Positions 53,549 to 63,789 of a stretch of DNA of 64,000 nucleotides are shown here, piece by piece (within the stretch, counting starts at the first letter, position 1; the number at the start of each line of letters is the position of its first letter). Source of the DNA: Rhodospirillaceae bacterium (GTDB lineage: Bacteria > Pseudomonadota > Alphaproteobacteria > UBA8366); assembly GCA_002722095.1 (NCBI GenBank), contig PBKG01000024.1:124001-188000 (forward strand). Reading direction: 5' to 3'. The notes under the pieces are model-generated. The model was not told where the DNA came from. It worked only from the letters and a program-made list of their open reading frames with translations, and made no database searches. The position numbers and the translations under genes are program-made.

Positions 53549-55411
53549 CTACTTGCCGTAAAGCGCTTCTAGCTTCTCACCATAGCGAGCACGGATAACG
53601 TGGCGGCGGAGCTTCATGGTCGGCGTCATCATTTCGTTCTCAATGCTGAACGCCTCGGCGACGAGGATCGTACGGCGCACCCGCTCGATCACCGAGAGAT
53701 CATCATTTACACGATCAACCGCGTCTCCAATCGCAGCCGCAAAATCGGCATCGTCGACAAGCGTTTCAAGGTCGGTCGATTTGTTGTTTCCCTTCGCCCA
53801 GTGCTCGGCGTAATCCGCCGAGGGCACGATAAGCCCCACCAAGTGGGGACGCTTGTCGCCATGGACCATGGCCTGTTCGATTTCGGGTGTCGCGGTCAAC
53901 ATACCCTCCACCCTTGCGGGCGAAATGTTGTCGCCGCCGGAATTGACGATAATGTCCTTCTTGCGGTCGGTAATCTGAATAAAACCATCCTCGTCCAGAA
54001 TCCCGATATCACCGGTGTAAAGCCAACCATCCCGGATGGTCTCGGCGGTTTCGTCAGGCAGGTTCCAATATCCTTCCATGACCAATTCGCCACGCACGAG
54101 GATTTCCCCGTCCTCGGCGATTTTTACCTCGACGCCGCGCAACGGCGGACCGACGGTACGAAGTTTGTTTTTTTGCGGCATGTTGCAGCTCACCACAGGT
54201 GCCGACTCGGTCTGGCCGTAACCCTGGAGAATTCGAAGTCCGAGCGCCAAAAAATCGACTCCGACCTCGTAACTCAGTGCGGCGCCGCCGGACACAAAAG
54301 CCTTTAGGCGACCGCCGAATCGTGCTCTCACCTTTTCGCGTACCAGTTTTTCCAACACCGTGTTTTGAATCTTCTCCGACATACTCAGGGTGCCGGGCGC
54401 CTCATATTCCTTCCGCCCCAACGCGAGCGCCTGCTTGAACAATTTTTCCTTGAGCCCACCCGCCTGCTCGACACCGCGATAGATGCGCGCACGAATTGCT
54501 TCGTACAGTCTCGGCACCGCGGTCATGATGGTCGGGCTAACTTCGGCCATATTGGCGACGAGCTTATCCGGCCCTTCCGCATAGTAGATTTCCGCTCCTA
54601 TGGCGATCGGCAGGAATTGTCCGCATGTATGCTCGTAGGAATGAGACAATGGCAGGAAGGACAGGAATGACTCCCGACCCGGCGTAAATCCCGGGATATC
54701 CTTCAAAAACATATAGGCGCCGGTGCAGTTGCAGAGCATGGCGCCGTGACTCAGCACCACCCCTTTCGGCTTACCTGAAGTACCAGAGGTATAAATGATA
54801 CACGCTGGCGAACTTCGCGAAACGGCCGCTACTTTTTCGTCACGGTCGTCGAGTTCACCGGCGTCTAACAAAGCATCCCAATGAACCAGGTCGACCTCGC
54901 CCTCCACATTCATTGCGGCGCGCTCCATAAACACGACGGTCTTCAAGTCCGCCACCTGGTCCGCCGCCGGCACCAACCGTTCGGCCAAACGTGCCGTCGA
55001 AACGATGGCCAGCTTGGCGCCGCTATCGCTCAATATATGAAGATGGTCAGCAGTTGTATTGGTGGTGTAAGCCGGAGTTGTAATTGCGCCGATACACATA
55101 ATCGCAAGGTCGGCAATCAACCATTCAGGTCGGTTTTCGGCGACGATCGCCACGCGATCACCGGATTCAATGCCATGAGCACGTAGACCGTTGGCAAGCG
55201 CCGAAATTTCCGATGCCACCTCGGCCCAACTCCGCCCTGACCACTTGCCGTATTGTTTCACCGACAAGAAGGTCTCGCCGCCGAAGCGTTCAGCTTGGCT
55301 GAAAAAAAGGCTCGGCAGATTGGGAATTCCGTCGAAATCGATGTCCTGCGTCAATACACTCTCCCCGGGCGAGCCGCTGCGTGCGGCTTGTCTTATGCGT
55401 CGCGACACCAT
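53549..55411 (-). CDS. Long-chain acyl-CoA synthetase (AMP-forming)
   Basis: A 620-aa ANL-superfamily ligase. The P-loop is IYTSGTSGKPKGV, the A5 motif is QGYGQTESAP, A7 is YTGDIG and the C-terminal hinge is ITDRKKDIIVNSGG. The form with an inserted region (FKQALALGRKEYEAPG) matches the long-chain/very-long-chain group. It activates fatty acids to acyl-CoA for beta-oxidation or lipid synthesis. The ATG at 55409-55411 may be too far upstream; a TTG 19 codons in is an alternative. It diverges from pepF with only 31 bp between. Confidence 0.93.
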   Translation of the reverse strand: MVSRRIRQAARSGSPGESVLTQDIDFDGIPNLPSLFFSQAERFGGETFLSVKQYGKWSGRSWAEVASEISALANGLRAHGIESGDRVAIVAENRPEWLIADLAIMCIGAITTPAYTTNTTADHLHILSDSGAKLAIVSTARLAERLVPAADQVADLKTVVFMERAAMNVEGEVDLVHWDALLDAGELDDRDEKVAAVSRSSPACIIYTSGTSGKPKGVVLSHGAMLCNCTGAYMFLKDIPGFTPGRESFLSFLPLSHSYEHTCGQFLPIAIGAEIYYAEGPDKLVANMAEVSPTIMTAVPRLYEAIRARIYRGVEQAGGLKEKLFKQALALGRKEYEAPGTLSMSEKIQNTVLEKLVREKVRARFGGRLKAFVSGGAALSYEVGVDFLALGLRILQGYGQTESAPVVSCNMPQKNKLRTVGPPLRGVEVKIAEDGEILVRGELVMEGYWNLPDETAETIRDGWLYTGDIGILDEDGFIQITDRKKDIIVNSGGDNISPARVEGMLTATPEIEQAMVHGDKRPHLVGLIVPSADYAEHWAKGNNKSTDLETLVDDADFAAAIGDAVDRVNDDLSVIERVRRTILVAEAFSIENEMMTPTMKLRRHVIRARYGEKLEALYGK

Positions 55412-55442
55412 ATATCGCCTTGACAGGCTTAGGAGTAAAGAA

Positions 55443-57224
55443 ATGTCGAAACAAGCAACGCTCGGCGCCTTGCCGGAATGGGATTTGAGCGACCTTTATC
55501 CGGACCGGGAGTCGAAGGAACTTGCGAAAGACATCGAGTCGTCCGCAGAAGCGGCCGAGGCATTCGCCACGCACTATAAGGGCAAGATAGCCGAACTTTC
55601 CGGAGACGCCCTTGCCGAAGCGATTTCCGAATTCGAACGGATCGACGAGACCCTTTCGCGGATCGCCAGCTTCGCCGGTCTCGTCCATGCGGGCAATGTC
55701 AGCGACCCGGAAATCGGCCAATTCTACCAAACCACTCATGAACGGGTGAATGAGATCAGCACAGTTTTGTTGTTTTTCACGCTCGAGATCAACCGGATTG
55801 AAGAAGCCGACCTGGCGACAAAACTTAAGTCTGAAAAGCTGTCGCATTACCGCCCTTGGCTCCGCGACGCGCGGGCCTTTCGGCCACACCAACTCGACGA
55901 CAAGCTTGAGGAGTTATTACACGAGAAGTCGATGACCGGACGTGCCGCATGGGTGCGCCTGTTCGATCAGACGATCGCAGAAATGCGCTTTCCCATCCGC
56001 GGGCGAAATCTGACCGAGACTGAAGTGCTCGACCTTTTGTCGGATCCGAAAACGAAAGTTCGCAAGGAGGCGGCGGAATGTTTCGGCCGGGTCCTCGGTG
56101 AGAACATCAAAACCTTCGCACTGATCACCAATACCCTCGCCAAGGACAAAGAGATCGAGAACCGGTGGCGGGGTTTTGAACGCCCAATCAGTGCGCGCAA
56201 CCTGGCGAATTTCGTCGAGGACGAAGTTGTCGATGCATTGTTGACCGCGGTGCAAGGAGCCTATCCGAAACTCTCTCACCGCTATTACAAATTAAAAGCC
56301 AAATGGTTCGGCACCAAGAAACTGGATTACTGGGATCGCAACGCACCGCTGCCCGACGAAGATGATCGCATTGTCGATTGGGATGAGGCGCGGGAAACGG
56401 TTCTCGGTGCCTATGGTGCCTTCTCGGGCGAACTCGCCGATATCGGCAAGCAATTTTTCGATCACGCCTGGATCGATGCACCGGTACGACCCGGAAAGGC
56501 GTCGGGGGCGTTTGCGCATCCAACCGTTCCTTCCGCACATCCCTACTTACTTCTCAATTACCAAGGCAAGACGCGCGACGTCATGACGCTCGCTCATGAA
56601 CTTGGCCATGGCGTGCACCAAGTGCTCTCCGCCGGCCAGGGCCATTTGATGTCGGACACGCCACTGACGCTCGCCGAAACCGCCTCGGTGTTCGGCGAGA
56701 TGCTGACGTTCCAGGCCATGCTAAAGAAAACCGAAGAACCGGCGAAGCGGCGCGCGATGCTGGCAAGCAAGGTCGAGGACATGCTGAACACGGTGGTGCG
56801 CCAGACCGCCTTTTGCGAGTTCGAACGTCGCGTGCATGACGAACGAAAAGCGGGCGAAATAACGCCGGACCGCCTCGGTGAGATTTGGCTCGATTGCCAG
56901 CGCGAAAGCCTCGGCCCAACGCTAAAATTCGGCGACGTCTATCAAAACTATTGGGCCTATATCCCCCATTTCATCCATTCGCCCTTCTATGTCTACGCCT
57001 ACGCCTTCGGCGATTGCCTGGTGAATTCGCTCTATTCGGTCTATCAGAATGCGGAAGTCGGATTTGCGGAGAAATACCTTGAGCTGCTTCGCGCGGGCGG
57101 AACGCTACGCCACAAAGAATTGCTGGCTCCGTTCGATCTTGATGCGGCCGATCCCGATTTTTGGTCGCAGGGGTTGGGCGTAATCGAAAGCCTTGTCGAC
57201 GAATTGGAATCGCTCGATCTTTAA
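55443..57224 (+). CDS. pepF: Oligoendopeptidase F family (M3) metallopeptidase
   Basis: A 593-aa M3-family zinc peptidase. The HEXXH motif is LAHELGHGVHQ (H385, E386, H389), followed by the third ligand Glu in LAETASVFGE. The N-terminal domain LPEWDLSDLYPDRES is typical of PepF. It degrades short peptides in the cytoplasm; no signal peptide is present. The ATG at 55443 follows an AGGAG; a frame open far upstream overlaps the divergent acyl-CoA ligase and is ignored. The oxidase gene begins six bases after its stop. Confidence 0.95.
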   Translation: MSKQATLGALPEWDLSDLYPDRESKELAKDIESSAEAAEAFATHYKGKIAELSGDALAEAISEFERIDETLSRIASFAGLVHAGNVSDPEIGQFYQTTHERVNEISTVLLFFTLEINRIEEADLATKLKSEKLSHYRPWLRDARAFRPHQLDDKLEELLHEKSMTGRAAWVRLFDQTIAEMRFPIRGRNLTETEVLDLLSDPKTKVRKEAAECFGRVLGENIKTFALITNTLAKDKEIENRWRGFERPISARNLANFVEDEVVDALLTAVQGAYPKLSHRYYKLKAKWFGTKKLDYWDRNAPLPDEDDRIVDWDEARETVLGAYGAFSGELADIGKQFFDHAWIDAPVRPGKASGAFAHPTVPSAHPYLLLNYQGKTRDVMTLAHELGHGVHQVLSAGQGHLMSDTPLTLAETASVFGEMLTFQAMLKKTEEPAKRRAMLASKVEDMLNTVVRQTAFCEFERRVHDERKAGEITPDRLGEIWLDCQRESLGPTLKFGDVYQNYWAYIPHFIHSPFYVYAYAFGDCLVNSLYSVYQNAEVGFAEKYLELLRAGGTLRHKELLAPFDLDAADPDFWSQGLGVIESLVDELESLDL

Positions 57225-57230
57225 CGGGGT

Positions 57231-58502
57231 GTGACAGAAATGGCGCGGGCGCAAACGAATGCGAAACGGGTCAAACCGCGGAAGGTTATCGTTGTCGGCG
57301 GCGGCATCGCCGGCATCTCGACCGCATTGTTCCTCCGCGACGACGGTCACGACGTAACCTTGTTCGAGATCGGCCAGCCCGACACTGGCACGTCGTCCGG
57401 CAATGCGGGTGTCATCAGCGTTGCGAGCTGCGTACCAACGGCAACACCCCGAACCATCGCCAGTGTACCGACAATGCTCCTCGACCCGCACGGGCCACTG
57501 ATGATTCGCTGGAAACACTTGCCTCAGTTGACACCTTGGCTCACGCGTCTTGTCCTAAACGCGGTTCCTTGGCGAGTGCAACGCAATGCCCGACGCAAGT
57601 CCGCGTTGCTCGATCACGCCACCGAAAGCTATGAGCAAATCCTGGCCCTGACCGGACTTGGTGACCTCGTGCATCGGCCGGGTCTGTTGACCGTGTTCGA
57701 GACCGAGCGCGGTTGGCGCCGCGCGCAGTGGATCGTCGACCTTTTGCGCGACGTGGGCCGCGAGATCGAAGTCCTCAACGCTGACGAGATCGGCCAGGTC
57801 GAGCCCGGCTTGGAACCAATTTTTCAACACGCATTTTTGACGCCCGAAAGTGGGCATATTCTCAATCCCGGAAAGCTGATGTTAGGCCTCCACGAGGCGT
57901 TCCGGTCGCGTGGCGGCACCTGTATCGCCGAACGTGTTCTGGGAATAAAGGAAAGCAGGCCACGCACGGTCACCATCGCCACCGCCAACGGGGAATATAA
58001 GGCCGACCGGTTGGTCGTGACCGCGGGGGCATGGTCGAAGCAATTGCTGGCAACTATCGGCGTGAAAGTCCCTCTCGAAGCCGAACGCGGTTATCACGTG
58101 ATGATGCCGAAGCCGGAACCGGGCCTGAGCCACCCGATCAACGTCTTTGAAGATTCGATGTTTTTATCACCGATGGCGCACGGATTTCGGCTCACGTCCG
58201 GTGTCGAACTCGCCAATACCGAGGCGCCGCCCGATTTCACGCGAGTCCGCCGCATGATCCCCCGCGCACTGAGAGCTGTGAAAGGATTGCGCGGCGAACA
58301 GCATCGGCTGTGGATGGGTTACCGTCCGTCGATGCCGGATTCGGTACCGCGCCTCGGATCGGTTCCGGGCCACAAAAATATTTTTGTCGGTTTCGGCGGC
58401 GGACATGTGGGCATGACACTTGGCCCAACCATCGGTCGCATCACCGCCGATTTGATTGCCGGACGCAAAACCTTCATCGATCTCACCCCGTACGCGTTGT
58501 AG
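57231..58502 (+). CDS. FAD-dependent amino-acid/amine oxidoreductase (DadA-like)
   Basis: A 423-aa D-amino acid dehydrogenase-like flavoprotein. The FAD motif is VVGGGIAGIS near residue 23, with GNAGVIS behind it; VVTAGAWSKQLL and a C-terminal GFGGGHVGMTLGPTIGR complete the fold. It should oxidise an amine or D-amino acid and pass electrons to a quinone, but the substrate is open. The frame starts with GTG at 57231; an ATG three codons later fits GGGGTG equally well. It is followed by the ABC1 kinase gene. Confidence 0.9.
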   Translation: MTEMARAQTNAKRVKPRKVIVVGGGIAGISTALFLRDDGHDVTLFEIGQPDTGTSSGNAGVISVASCVPTATPRTIASVPTMLLDPHGPLMIRWKHLPQLTPWLTRLVLNAVPWRVQRNARRKSALLDHATESYEQILALTGLGDLVHRPGLLTVFETERGWRRAQWIVDLLRDVGREIEVLNADEIGQVEPGLEPIFQHAFLTPESGHILNPGKLMLGLHEAFRSRGGTCIAERVLGIKESRPRTVTIATANGEYKADRLVVTAGAWSKQLLATIGVKVPLEAERGYHVMMPKPEPGLSHPINVFEDSMFLSPMAHGFRLTSGVELANTEAPPDFTRVRRMIPRALRAVKGLRGEQHRLWMGYRPSMPDSVPRLGSVPGHKNIFVGFGGGHVGMTLGPTIGRITADLIAGRKTFIDLTPYAL

Positions 58503-58506
58503 CGAC

Positions 58507-59850
58507 ATGGCGGGTCCTGACGAAAACAGGGTTGGCGGCAGACTGCGCCGCTATGCGCGGGTCGGCGGAACCATGGGTGGCTTGGCGAGCCGGTTCGCGG
58601 CCGCTCGACTGCTGGGTATAAATCTCGACAGTTCCAAACATGCGCGTGACTTGGAATCCGCGCTTGGCGGTCTCAAGGGCCCATTGATGAAAGTCGCCCA
58701 ACTGCTTGCGACTATTCCCGATGCGCTGCCGGAAGATTATGTCGAGGCGCTTGGACGATTACAAACCAACGCGCCGTCGATGGGCTGGCCCTTCGTACGC
58801 CGCCGCATGGCGGCAGAGTTAGGCCGTGACTGGCAACAGAAATTCGACAGCTTCGAACGTCAGGCTGCGCATGCCGCCTCACTTGGCCAAGTTCATAAAG
58901 CACAATCGCTCAAGGGCGAGACGCTCGCCTGCAAACTACAGTATCCAGATATGGCGTCGGCCGTAGAAGCGGACCTAAAACAGTTAAAATTGGTTTTTGC
59001 GATCTACGAGCGCGGGGATCGTTCGCTCTCCACCAGCGAGATCCATGCGGAGATCACCGCCCGATTGCGCGAGGAACTCGACTACGATCTCGAACGACGG
59101 CACATGGCGCTGTACGCGGACATGCTGCGAAGCGAGGCGGACATCTCCGTTCCGACAGCCCTCGAGGAGCTGTCGACGGATCGGCTGATTACCATGGACT
59201 GGCTAGATGGCGCGCCCCTGCTGAGCCTGAAAGAAGCACCATTGGAGCGCCGCAATCAGGTCGCCCACACCATGTTCCGGGCCTGGTACGTACCCTTTTA
59301 CAGATATGGCGTTATCCATGGCGACCCACATCTCGGCAATTATTCGATTGCCGAGGATGGCACCGTCAATCTTCTCGATTTCGGCTGCATCCGGGTATTC
59401 CCGCCTCGTTTCGTCAAAGGCGTGATCGACCTCTACGAAGCATTAAAAACCGGAGATGACGCGCTTGCTGCCGAAGCCTATGGCTGTTGGGGATTCGAAG
59501 ATATCAGCAAAGAATTAATGGACGTGCTCAACATCTGGGCCGAATTCGTCTACGCACCGCTGTTGAAAGACGAAGTCGCCCGCATCCAGGAATCCGATAG
59601 CGGGATGTATGGCGCCAAGGTCGCGGGCAAAGTCCACCGCGAACTACGGCGGGTCGGAGGCGTTACCCCTCCCCGCGAATTCGTTTTCATGGACCGGGCG
59701 GCGGTGGGGCTGGGTTCGGTCTTCATGCACTTAAAGGCCGAAACCAATTGGCATCAGCTGTTTCACGGCTTGATCGACGATTTCGACATTGATGCACTGA
59801 CCGAACGTCAAACCGATATTCTCACGAAAAACTCAGTGCCGTTGCCCTAA
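58507..59850 (+). CDS. ABC1/UbiB/ADCK-family atypical kinase
   Basis: A 447-aa protein with an ABC1-type kinase-like fold. The N-terminal KxGQ-like motif reads LMKVAQLLATIPDALP, the Ala-rich loop is AASLGQVHKA (in place of a glycine loop), and the catalytic loop and metal site are HGDPHLGNY and LLDFGC. The family links to ubiquinone biosynthesis and lipid handling and often shows ATPase, not protein kinase, activity. It lacks the C-terminal membrane helices of UbiB, so it is closer to ADCK3/4-like cytosolic forms. The ATG at 58507 is chosen over an upstream start. It overlaps the convergent next gene by four bases. Confidence 0.92.
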   Translation: MAGPDENRVGGRLRRYARVGGTMGGLASRFAAARLLGINLDSSKHARDLESALGGLKGPLMKVAQLLATIPDALPEDYVEALGRLQTNAPSMGWPFVRRRMAAELGRDWQQKFDSFERQAAHAASLGQVHKAQSLKGETLACKLQYPDMASAVEADLKQLKLVFAIYERGDRSLSTSEIHAEITARLREELDYDLERRHMALYADMLRSEADISVPTALEELSTDRLITMDWLDGAPLLSLKEAPLERRNQVAHTMFRAWYVPFYRYGVIHGDPHLGNYSIAEDGTVNLLDFGCIRVFPPRFVKGVIDLYEALKTGDDALAAEAYGCWGFEDISKELMDVLNIWAEFVYAPLLKDEVARIQESDSGMYGAKVAGKVHRELRRVGGVTPPREFVFMDRAAVGLGSVFMHLKAETNWHQLFHGLIDDFDIDALTERQTDILTKNSVPLP

Positions 59851-60458
59851 GCTCGTAAATTAAACGCGATGCTAATTCGCTCGTCATCGATTTGGCTCGT
59901 TTTGACGCTGTGCTTCAGGTGGCTTCGGAACATCAACATAGTGCCGGCTTGGGGTTCAAACCCGACGGCGGCGTTATTGTAGTCATTGAGTTCGCTGAAT
60001 TTCGGAGCCAGCATTAAATCGCAGTCGGGCGAATGAAACATGATCGGCGAAGAACCTTCCGGCGCAGTGACGTAATAGACGCCGGAAAGAATATTATTCG
60101 CATGGGCATGAATTTCCTGCGAATGGCCGCGGCCATAAATATTTACCCAGCAATCGGCAAGTCGCAGCGGATCGGGCTCCTGATCTATCGCCAATAAATT
60201 GGCAAACTTTTGCGATTCAGCGTTGATATGCTCAACCAACGTCGAAAAACCTGGCCGCTCGTGCAGCCGGCAATTGTTTGAAATCGTCGTATAGACATCG
60301 CATGACCAGGAATTCGGCAAGCCGTTCGGTGTCACTTCGCGCACATCCTCGATTTCCTTGATCAAGGTCGCATTCAAAGCTTCGGCATCGCCGAGTTCGC
60401 TTACTTGAACCGGCGTCGGAAAGACCAGATTGACTTCGGTTTCCGTCTCGCTCGACAT
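59847..60458 (-). CDS. TIGR02466-type putative 2-oxoglutarate/Fe(II) oxygenase
   Basis: A 203-aa protein. It starts VNLVFPTPVQVSELGDAEALN, a familiar start in this family, and has DCWVNIYGRGHSQEIHAHAN with clustered histidines, LSGVYYVTAP, and HSVKTSQIDDERISIAF at the C-terminus (His and Arg as in 2OG oxygenases). The family is common in marine alphaproteobacteria and cyanophages, and its substrate is unknown. The ATG at 60458 follows GAAGGAA. A longer frame upstream is not supported. Confidence 0.85.
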   Translation of the reverse strand: MSSETETEVNLVFPTPVQVSELGDAEALNATLIKEIEDVREVTPNGLPNSWSCDVYTTISNNCRLHERPGFSTLVEHINAESQKFANLLAIDQEPDPLRLADCWVNIYGRGHSQEIHAHANNILSGVYYVTAPEGSSPIMFHSPDCDLMLAPKFSELNDYNNAAVGFEPQAGTMLMFRSHLKHSVKTSQIDDERISIAFNLRA

Positions 60459-60699
60459 CGATAGTTCCTTCAAAACCTCGGCGGGAAGGCTAGAACGCCA
60501 GAGTGCGCCTGTCAAAACGCATACGAAACTCGATATACGACGATTGCGCCCGGCCGGAAACACGAAAATTTGTGCAAAAGGTCTCAGGAACTTCTTGGCA
60601 AGCGCGTAAGTTTTCGGCAGTGTACGCGGCCTCAGATCTGATAGAGGGAAATTTCAGGAGTAGACTTGCAAATGAGTCTGTTCCCCAGGGACTGAATTC
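60459..60699. other. Divergent intergenic region upstream of pntAA
   Basis: About 240 bp between the oxygenase and the transhydrogenase operon without a gene I can support. It should hold both promoters. No clear operator, hairpin or small RNA stands out. CAGGGA before the ATG at 60700 is the pntAA ribosome site. Confidence 0.5.
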
Positions 60700-61962
60700 A
60701 TGAAACTCGCCATACTGAAGGAAATACGGCCCGGCGAAACTCGCGTCGCCGCCTCACCCGAGACCGTAAAGAAGCTCGTCGATATAGGCGTTACCGTCGC
60801 GGTGGAAAAAGGCGCCGGCGCGTCAGCGTCGTTTAGCGACGGAGATTTCAAATCCGCCGGCGCAACCATCGGCGCAAGTGCAGCCGCGACCCTCAAAGGC
60901 GCCGATATTATCCTCAAAGTTCAGCGCCCAATGATTACGGGCGAAAAAAAGAACGAACTTTCTGCTTTCACCAAGGGTCAGCATTTGGTCTGTCAGATGA
61001 ACGCGCTCGGGGAAGCGAAATTCGTCACCGCGATGGCAAAAGCGGGGATCACCGGCTTCGCGATGGAATTGATGCCTCGCATAACTCGAGCGCAATCGAT
61101 GGATATCTTGTCGTCCCAGTCGAACCTCGCTGGTTATAAGGCAGTGCTCGACGCCACGAATTATTATGGCCGTGCACTGCCCATGATGATGACTGCCGCG
61201 GGTACTGTGCCGCCGGCGCGCGCATTCATAATGGGTGTCGGCGTCGCCGGTTTGCAGGCTATCGCTACCGCCAAACGCCTTGGCGCCATCGTGACCGCAA
61301 CCGATGTGCGACCCGCGACCAAAGAGCAGGTGGAGTCGCTCGGCGGTAGTTTCATTGCCGTCGAAAATCGTGAATTCGAGAAGGCGCAGACCGCAGGCGG
61401 ATATGCCAAAGAAATGAGCGCCGATTATCGGAAAAAGCAGGCCAAACTGATTGCGGAACACATCACCAAGCAGGACATCGTAATTTGCACCGCCCTCATT
61501 CCGGGCCGTCCCGCACCGAAGCTGATCAGCGATACAATGTTGAAAAGCATGAAGCCGGGATCGATCGTGGTTGATCTCGCGGTCGAGGCCGGGGGCAATT
61601 GTGCGGGCGCCCAGCTCGGCAAGGTGGTCGAAAAACACGGCGTCACCATCGTCGGGCACGCCAATGTGCCAGGCCGAATGGCAGAAGAAGCGAGCAAATT
61701 GTTCGCACGTAATCTGTTCAATTTTCTCTCGCCCTATTTCGATAAGGACAGCAAGGCGTTTGTCTTCGATGCCGACGATGAGATCATCCAGGGCATTAAA
61801 GTGACGGAGAACGGATCCATTGTGCATCCGTCGTTGAAGAAAAAGACTACGCGCAAGCGCGCGCCAACAAAGAAACCCGCACCGAAAAAGCGCACCGCGG
61901 CCAAAAAAACAACTGCCAAACGATCTACGCGCCGCTCGACGGCTCGGAAAAAAGGAGCCTAA
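60700..61962 (+). CDS. pntAA: NAD(P) transhydrogenase subunit alpha part 1, with a long basic tail
   Basis: A 420-aa protein, the NAD(H)-binding subunit dI of proton-translocating transhydrogenase. It starts [20 protein letters not shown]; the Rossmann loop [18 protein letters not shown] and [12 protein letters not shown] bind NAD. The normal fold ends about residue 375. A further 43 residues (378-420) have 20 Lys/Arg with Thr, Ala and Pro ([17 protein letters not shown]), like histone H1 or an AlgP/HupB tail. Frame, codon use and the following pntAB spacing are normal, so the tail is genuinely encoded. Confidence 0.96.
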   Translation: MKLAILKEIRPGETRVAASPETVKKLVDIGVTVAVEKGAGASASFSDGDFKSAGATIGASAAATLKGADIILKVQRPMITGEKKNELSAFTKGQHLVCQMNALGEAKFVTAMAKAGITGFAMELMPRITRAQSMDILSSQSNLAGYKAVLDATNYYGRALPMMMTAAGTVPPARAFIMGVGVAGLQAIATAKRLGAIVTATDVRPATKEQVESLGGSFIAVENREFEKAQTAGGYAKEMSADYRKKQAKLIAEHITKQDIVICTALIPGRPAPKLISDTMLKSMKPGSIVVDLAVEAGGNCAGAQLGKVVEKHGVTIVGHANVPGRMAEEASKLFARNLFNFLSPYFDKDSKAFVFDADDEIIQGIKVTENGSIVHPSLKKKTTRKRAPTKKPAPKKRTAAKKTTAKRSTRRSTARKKGA

Positions 61963-61967
61963 AGGCC

Positions 61968-62366
61968 ATGGCATCGGAACCCGCAACTTCGACGATGCAA
62001 AGCATCCCCGACACCTTGGCTGCCGGCGCCAAATCCACAGCCCAGCATTTGGAACCGGGCGCACTGGCGAGTGCGTCCGCAGATGGCGGGTTCATATCGT
62101 TATTTACGATTTTCGTACTTGCCGTCTTCGTCGGGTATTACGTGATTTGGAACGTGACCCCGGCGCTGCACTCACCCTTGATGAGCGTTACTAATGCGAT
62201 TTCATCGGTCATCATTGTCGGCGCCCTCATCGCCGCCGGGCCGGCGGAAATGAGTCTCGCCAAAGTATTCGGTTTCATCGCAGTGACCCTCGCCGCGGTT
62301 AACATTTTCGGTGGGTTCATCGTCACTCAGCGCATGCTGCAAATGTACAAAAAGAAAGCACGGTAG
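61968..62366 (+). CDS. pntAB: NAD(P) transhydrogenase subunit alpha part 2
   Basis: A 132-aa membrane subunit with about three to four transmembrane helices ([47 protein letters not shown]). It forms part of the proton channel with PntB. It starts five bases after pntAA with a GGAG site; a hydrophilic leader of about 45 residues precedes the first helix. The split PntAA/PntAB arrangement is typical of alphaproteobacteria such as Rhodospirillum. Confidence 0.95.
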   Translation: MASEPATSTMQSIPDTLAAGAKSTAQHLEPGALASASADGGFISLFTIFVLAVFVGYYVIWNVTPALHSPLMSVTNAISSVIIVGALIAAGPAEMSLAKVFGFIAVTLAAVNIFGGFIVTQRMLQMYKKKAR

Positions 62367-62375
62367 AGGCGGGAC

Positions 62376-63764
62376 ATGAGCGAAAATCTCGCAGCGATCG
62401 CTTATCTGATAGCCAGTATCCTGTTCATAATGGCACTGCGCGGGCTGTCTTCGCCGGAAACGGCACGCAACGGAAATATCTTTGGCATCGTCGGAATGGT
62501 GATTGCCATTGCCACCACTCTCGCCTCGCCAAGTGTACTGAGCTACGACTGGATTTTGATGGGCCTCGTGATTGGCGGCACAATCGGTGCGGTTATAGCC
62601 CGCAAGATCGAGATGACGGCTCTGCCTCAGCTCGTCGCCGCATTCCACAGCCTGGTCGGTTTAGCTGCGGTCTTTGTGGCATCTGCTGCCTTTTATCAAC
62701 CCGCGGCCTATGGCATCGGGAGTTTTCTCGCCATTCCCGTGCCGAGCATGATCGAGATGAGTCTCGGCACCGCCATCGGCGCCCTCACCTTCACCGGTTC
62801 GATTATCGCTTTTGCCAAGCTGCAAGGCATTATGAGCGGCGCACCGATCGTCTTTCCCGGCCAACATCTATTAAACGCTGTGCTCGGGATCACGCTTGTG
62901 GTGCTTGTAGTGCTGATCTGTAAGGAACAGTCGGTAGAACTCTATTGGGCCATTGTAGCCCTATCGCTATTGCTCGGCATCTTGATGATCATTCCAATCG
63001 GCGGCGCAGATATGCCGGTGGTGATCTCGATGTTGAACTCCTATTCGGGCTGGGCCGCCTGCGGAATCGGTTTCACGCTCTCTAATCCTGCTCTCATTAT
63101 CGTTGGCGCCCTTGTCGGTTCGTCCGGCGCCATCCTCAGCTACATCATGTGCAAAGGTATGAACCGCTCTTTCATCAGCGTCATCCTGGGTGGCTTCGGG
63201 GGTGAAACAGCGGCGGCGGCGGATGCAATGGGCGATCGCAGCGTGCGGGCGGGCAGCGCGGAAGATGCCGCCTTCATTATGAAAAACGCAGCTAGCGTCA
63301 TCATCGTCCCCGGATACGGCATGGCCGTCGCCCAAGCGCAACACGCGCTTCGCGAAATGGCCGACCTATTGAAGGCCGAGGATATTAACGTCCGCTACGC
63401 GATCCACCCGGTCGCGGGCCGGATGCCGGGGCACATGAACGTTCTGCTCGCCGAGGCGAATGTGCCCTATGACGAAGTCCTCGAACTCGAGGAAATCAAT
63501 CGCGATTTTCCCAGCACCGACGTCGCATTCGTAATCGGCGCGAACGATGTGACAAACCCTGCCGCCAAGACTGATCCTACAAGCGCGATTTACGGTATGC
63601 CGATCCTCGATGTGGAGCGCTCCGCGACGGTTCTTTTCATAAAACGGTCTTTAGGATCGGGTTATGCCGGTGTCGATAACGAGCTTTTCTTTCGCGAAAA
63701 CACCATGATGCTCTTCGCGGACGCCAAACAGATGTGCGAGGACATCGTCAAAGCTTTGGAATAG
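62376..63764 (+). CDS. pntB: NAD(P) transhydrogenase subunit beta
   Basis: A 462-aa protein with about nine transmembrane helices (residues 1-260) and a C-terminal NADP(H)-binding domain dIII with VPGYGMAVAQAQHAL and VIGANDVTNPAA. It couples proton entry to NADPH formation from NADH. It follows pntAB by nine bases and is the last gene of the operon, followed by a terminator. Confidence 0.97.
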   Translation: MSENLAAIAYLIASILFIMALRGLSSPETARNGNIFGIVGMVIAIATTLASPSVLSYDWILMGLVIGGTIGAVIARKIEMTALPQLVAAFHSLVGLAAVFVASAAFYQPAAYGIGSFLAIPVPSMIEMSLGTAIGALTFTGSIIAFAKLQGIMSGAPIVFPGQHLLNAVLGITLVVLVVLICKEQSVELYWAIVALSLLLGILMIIPIGGADMPVVISMLNSYSGWAACGIGFTLSNPALIIVGALVGSSGAILSYIMCKGMNRSFISVILGGFGGETAAAADAMGDRSVRAGSAEDAAFIMKNAASVIIVPGYGMAVAQAQHALREMADLLKAEDINVRYAIHPVAGRMPGHMNVLLAEANVPYDEVLELEEINRDFPSTDVAFVIGANDVTNPAAKTDPTSAIYGMPILDVERSATVLFIKRSLGSGYAGVDNELFFRENTMMLFADAKQMCEDIVKALE

Positions 63765-63789
63765 ACAGACCCTGTCCTCTCAAACATAA

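Noticed and set aside
60823..62064. Open frame of over 400 codons antisense to pntAA
   Set aside because: A shadow of the GC-rich third codon positions of pntAA; it contains no recognisable domain and opposes a clear enzyme.
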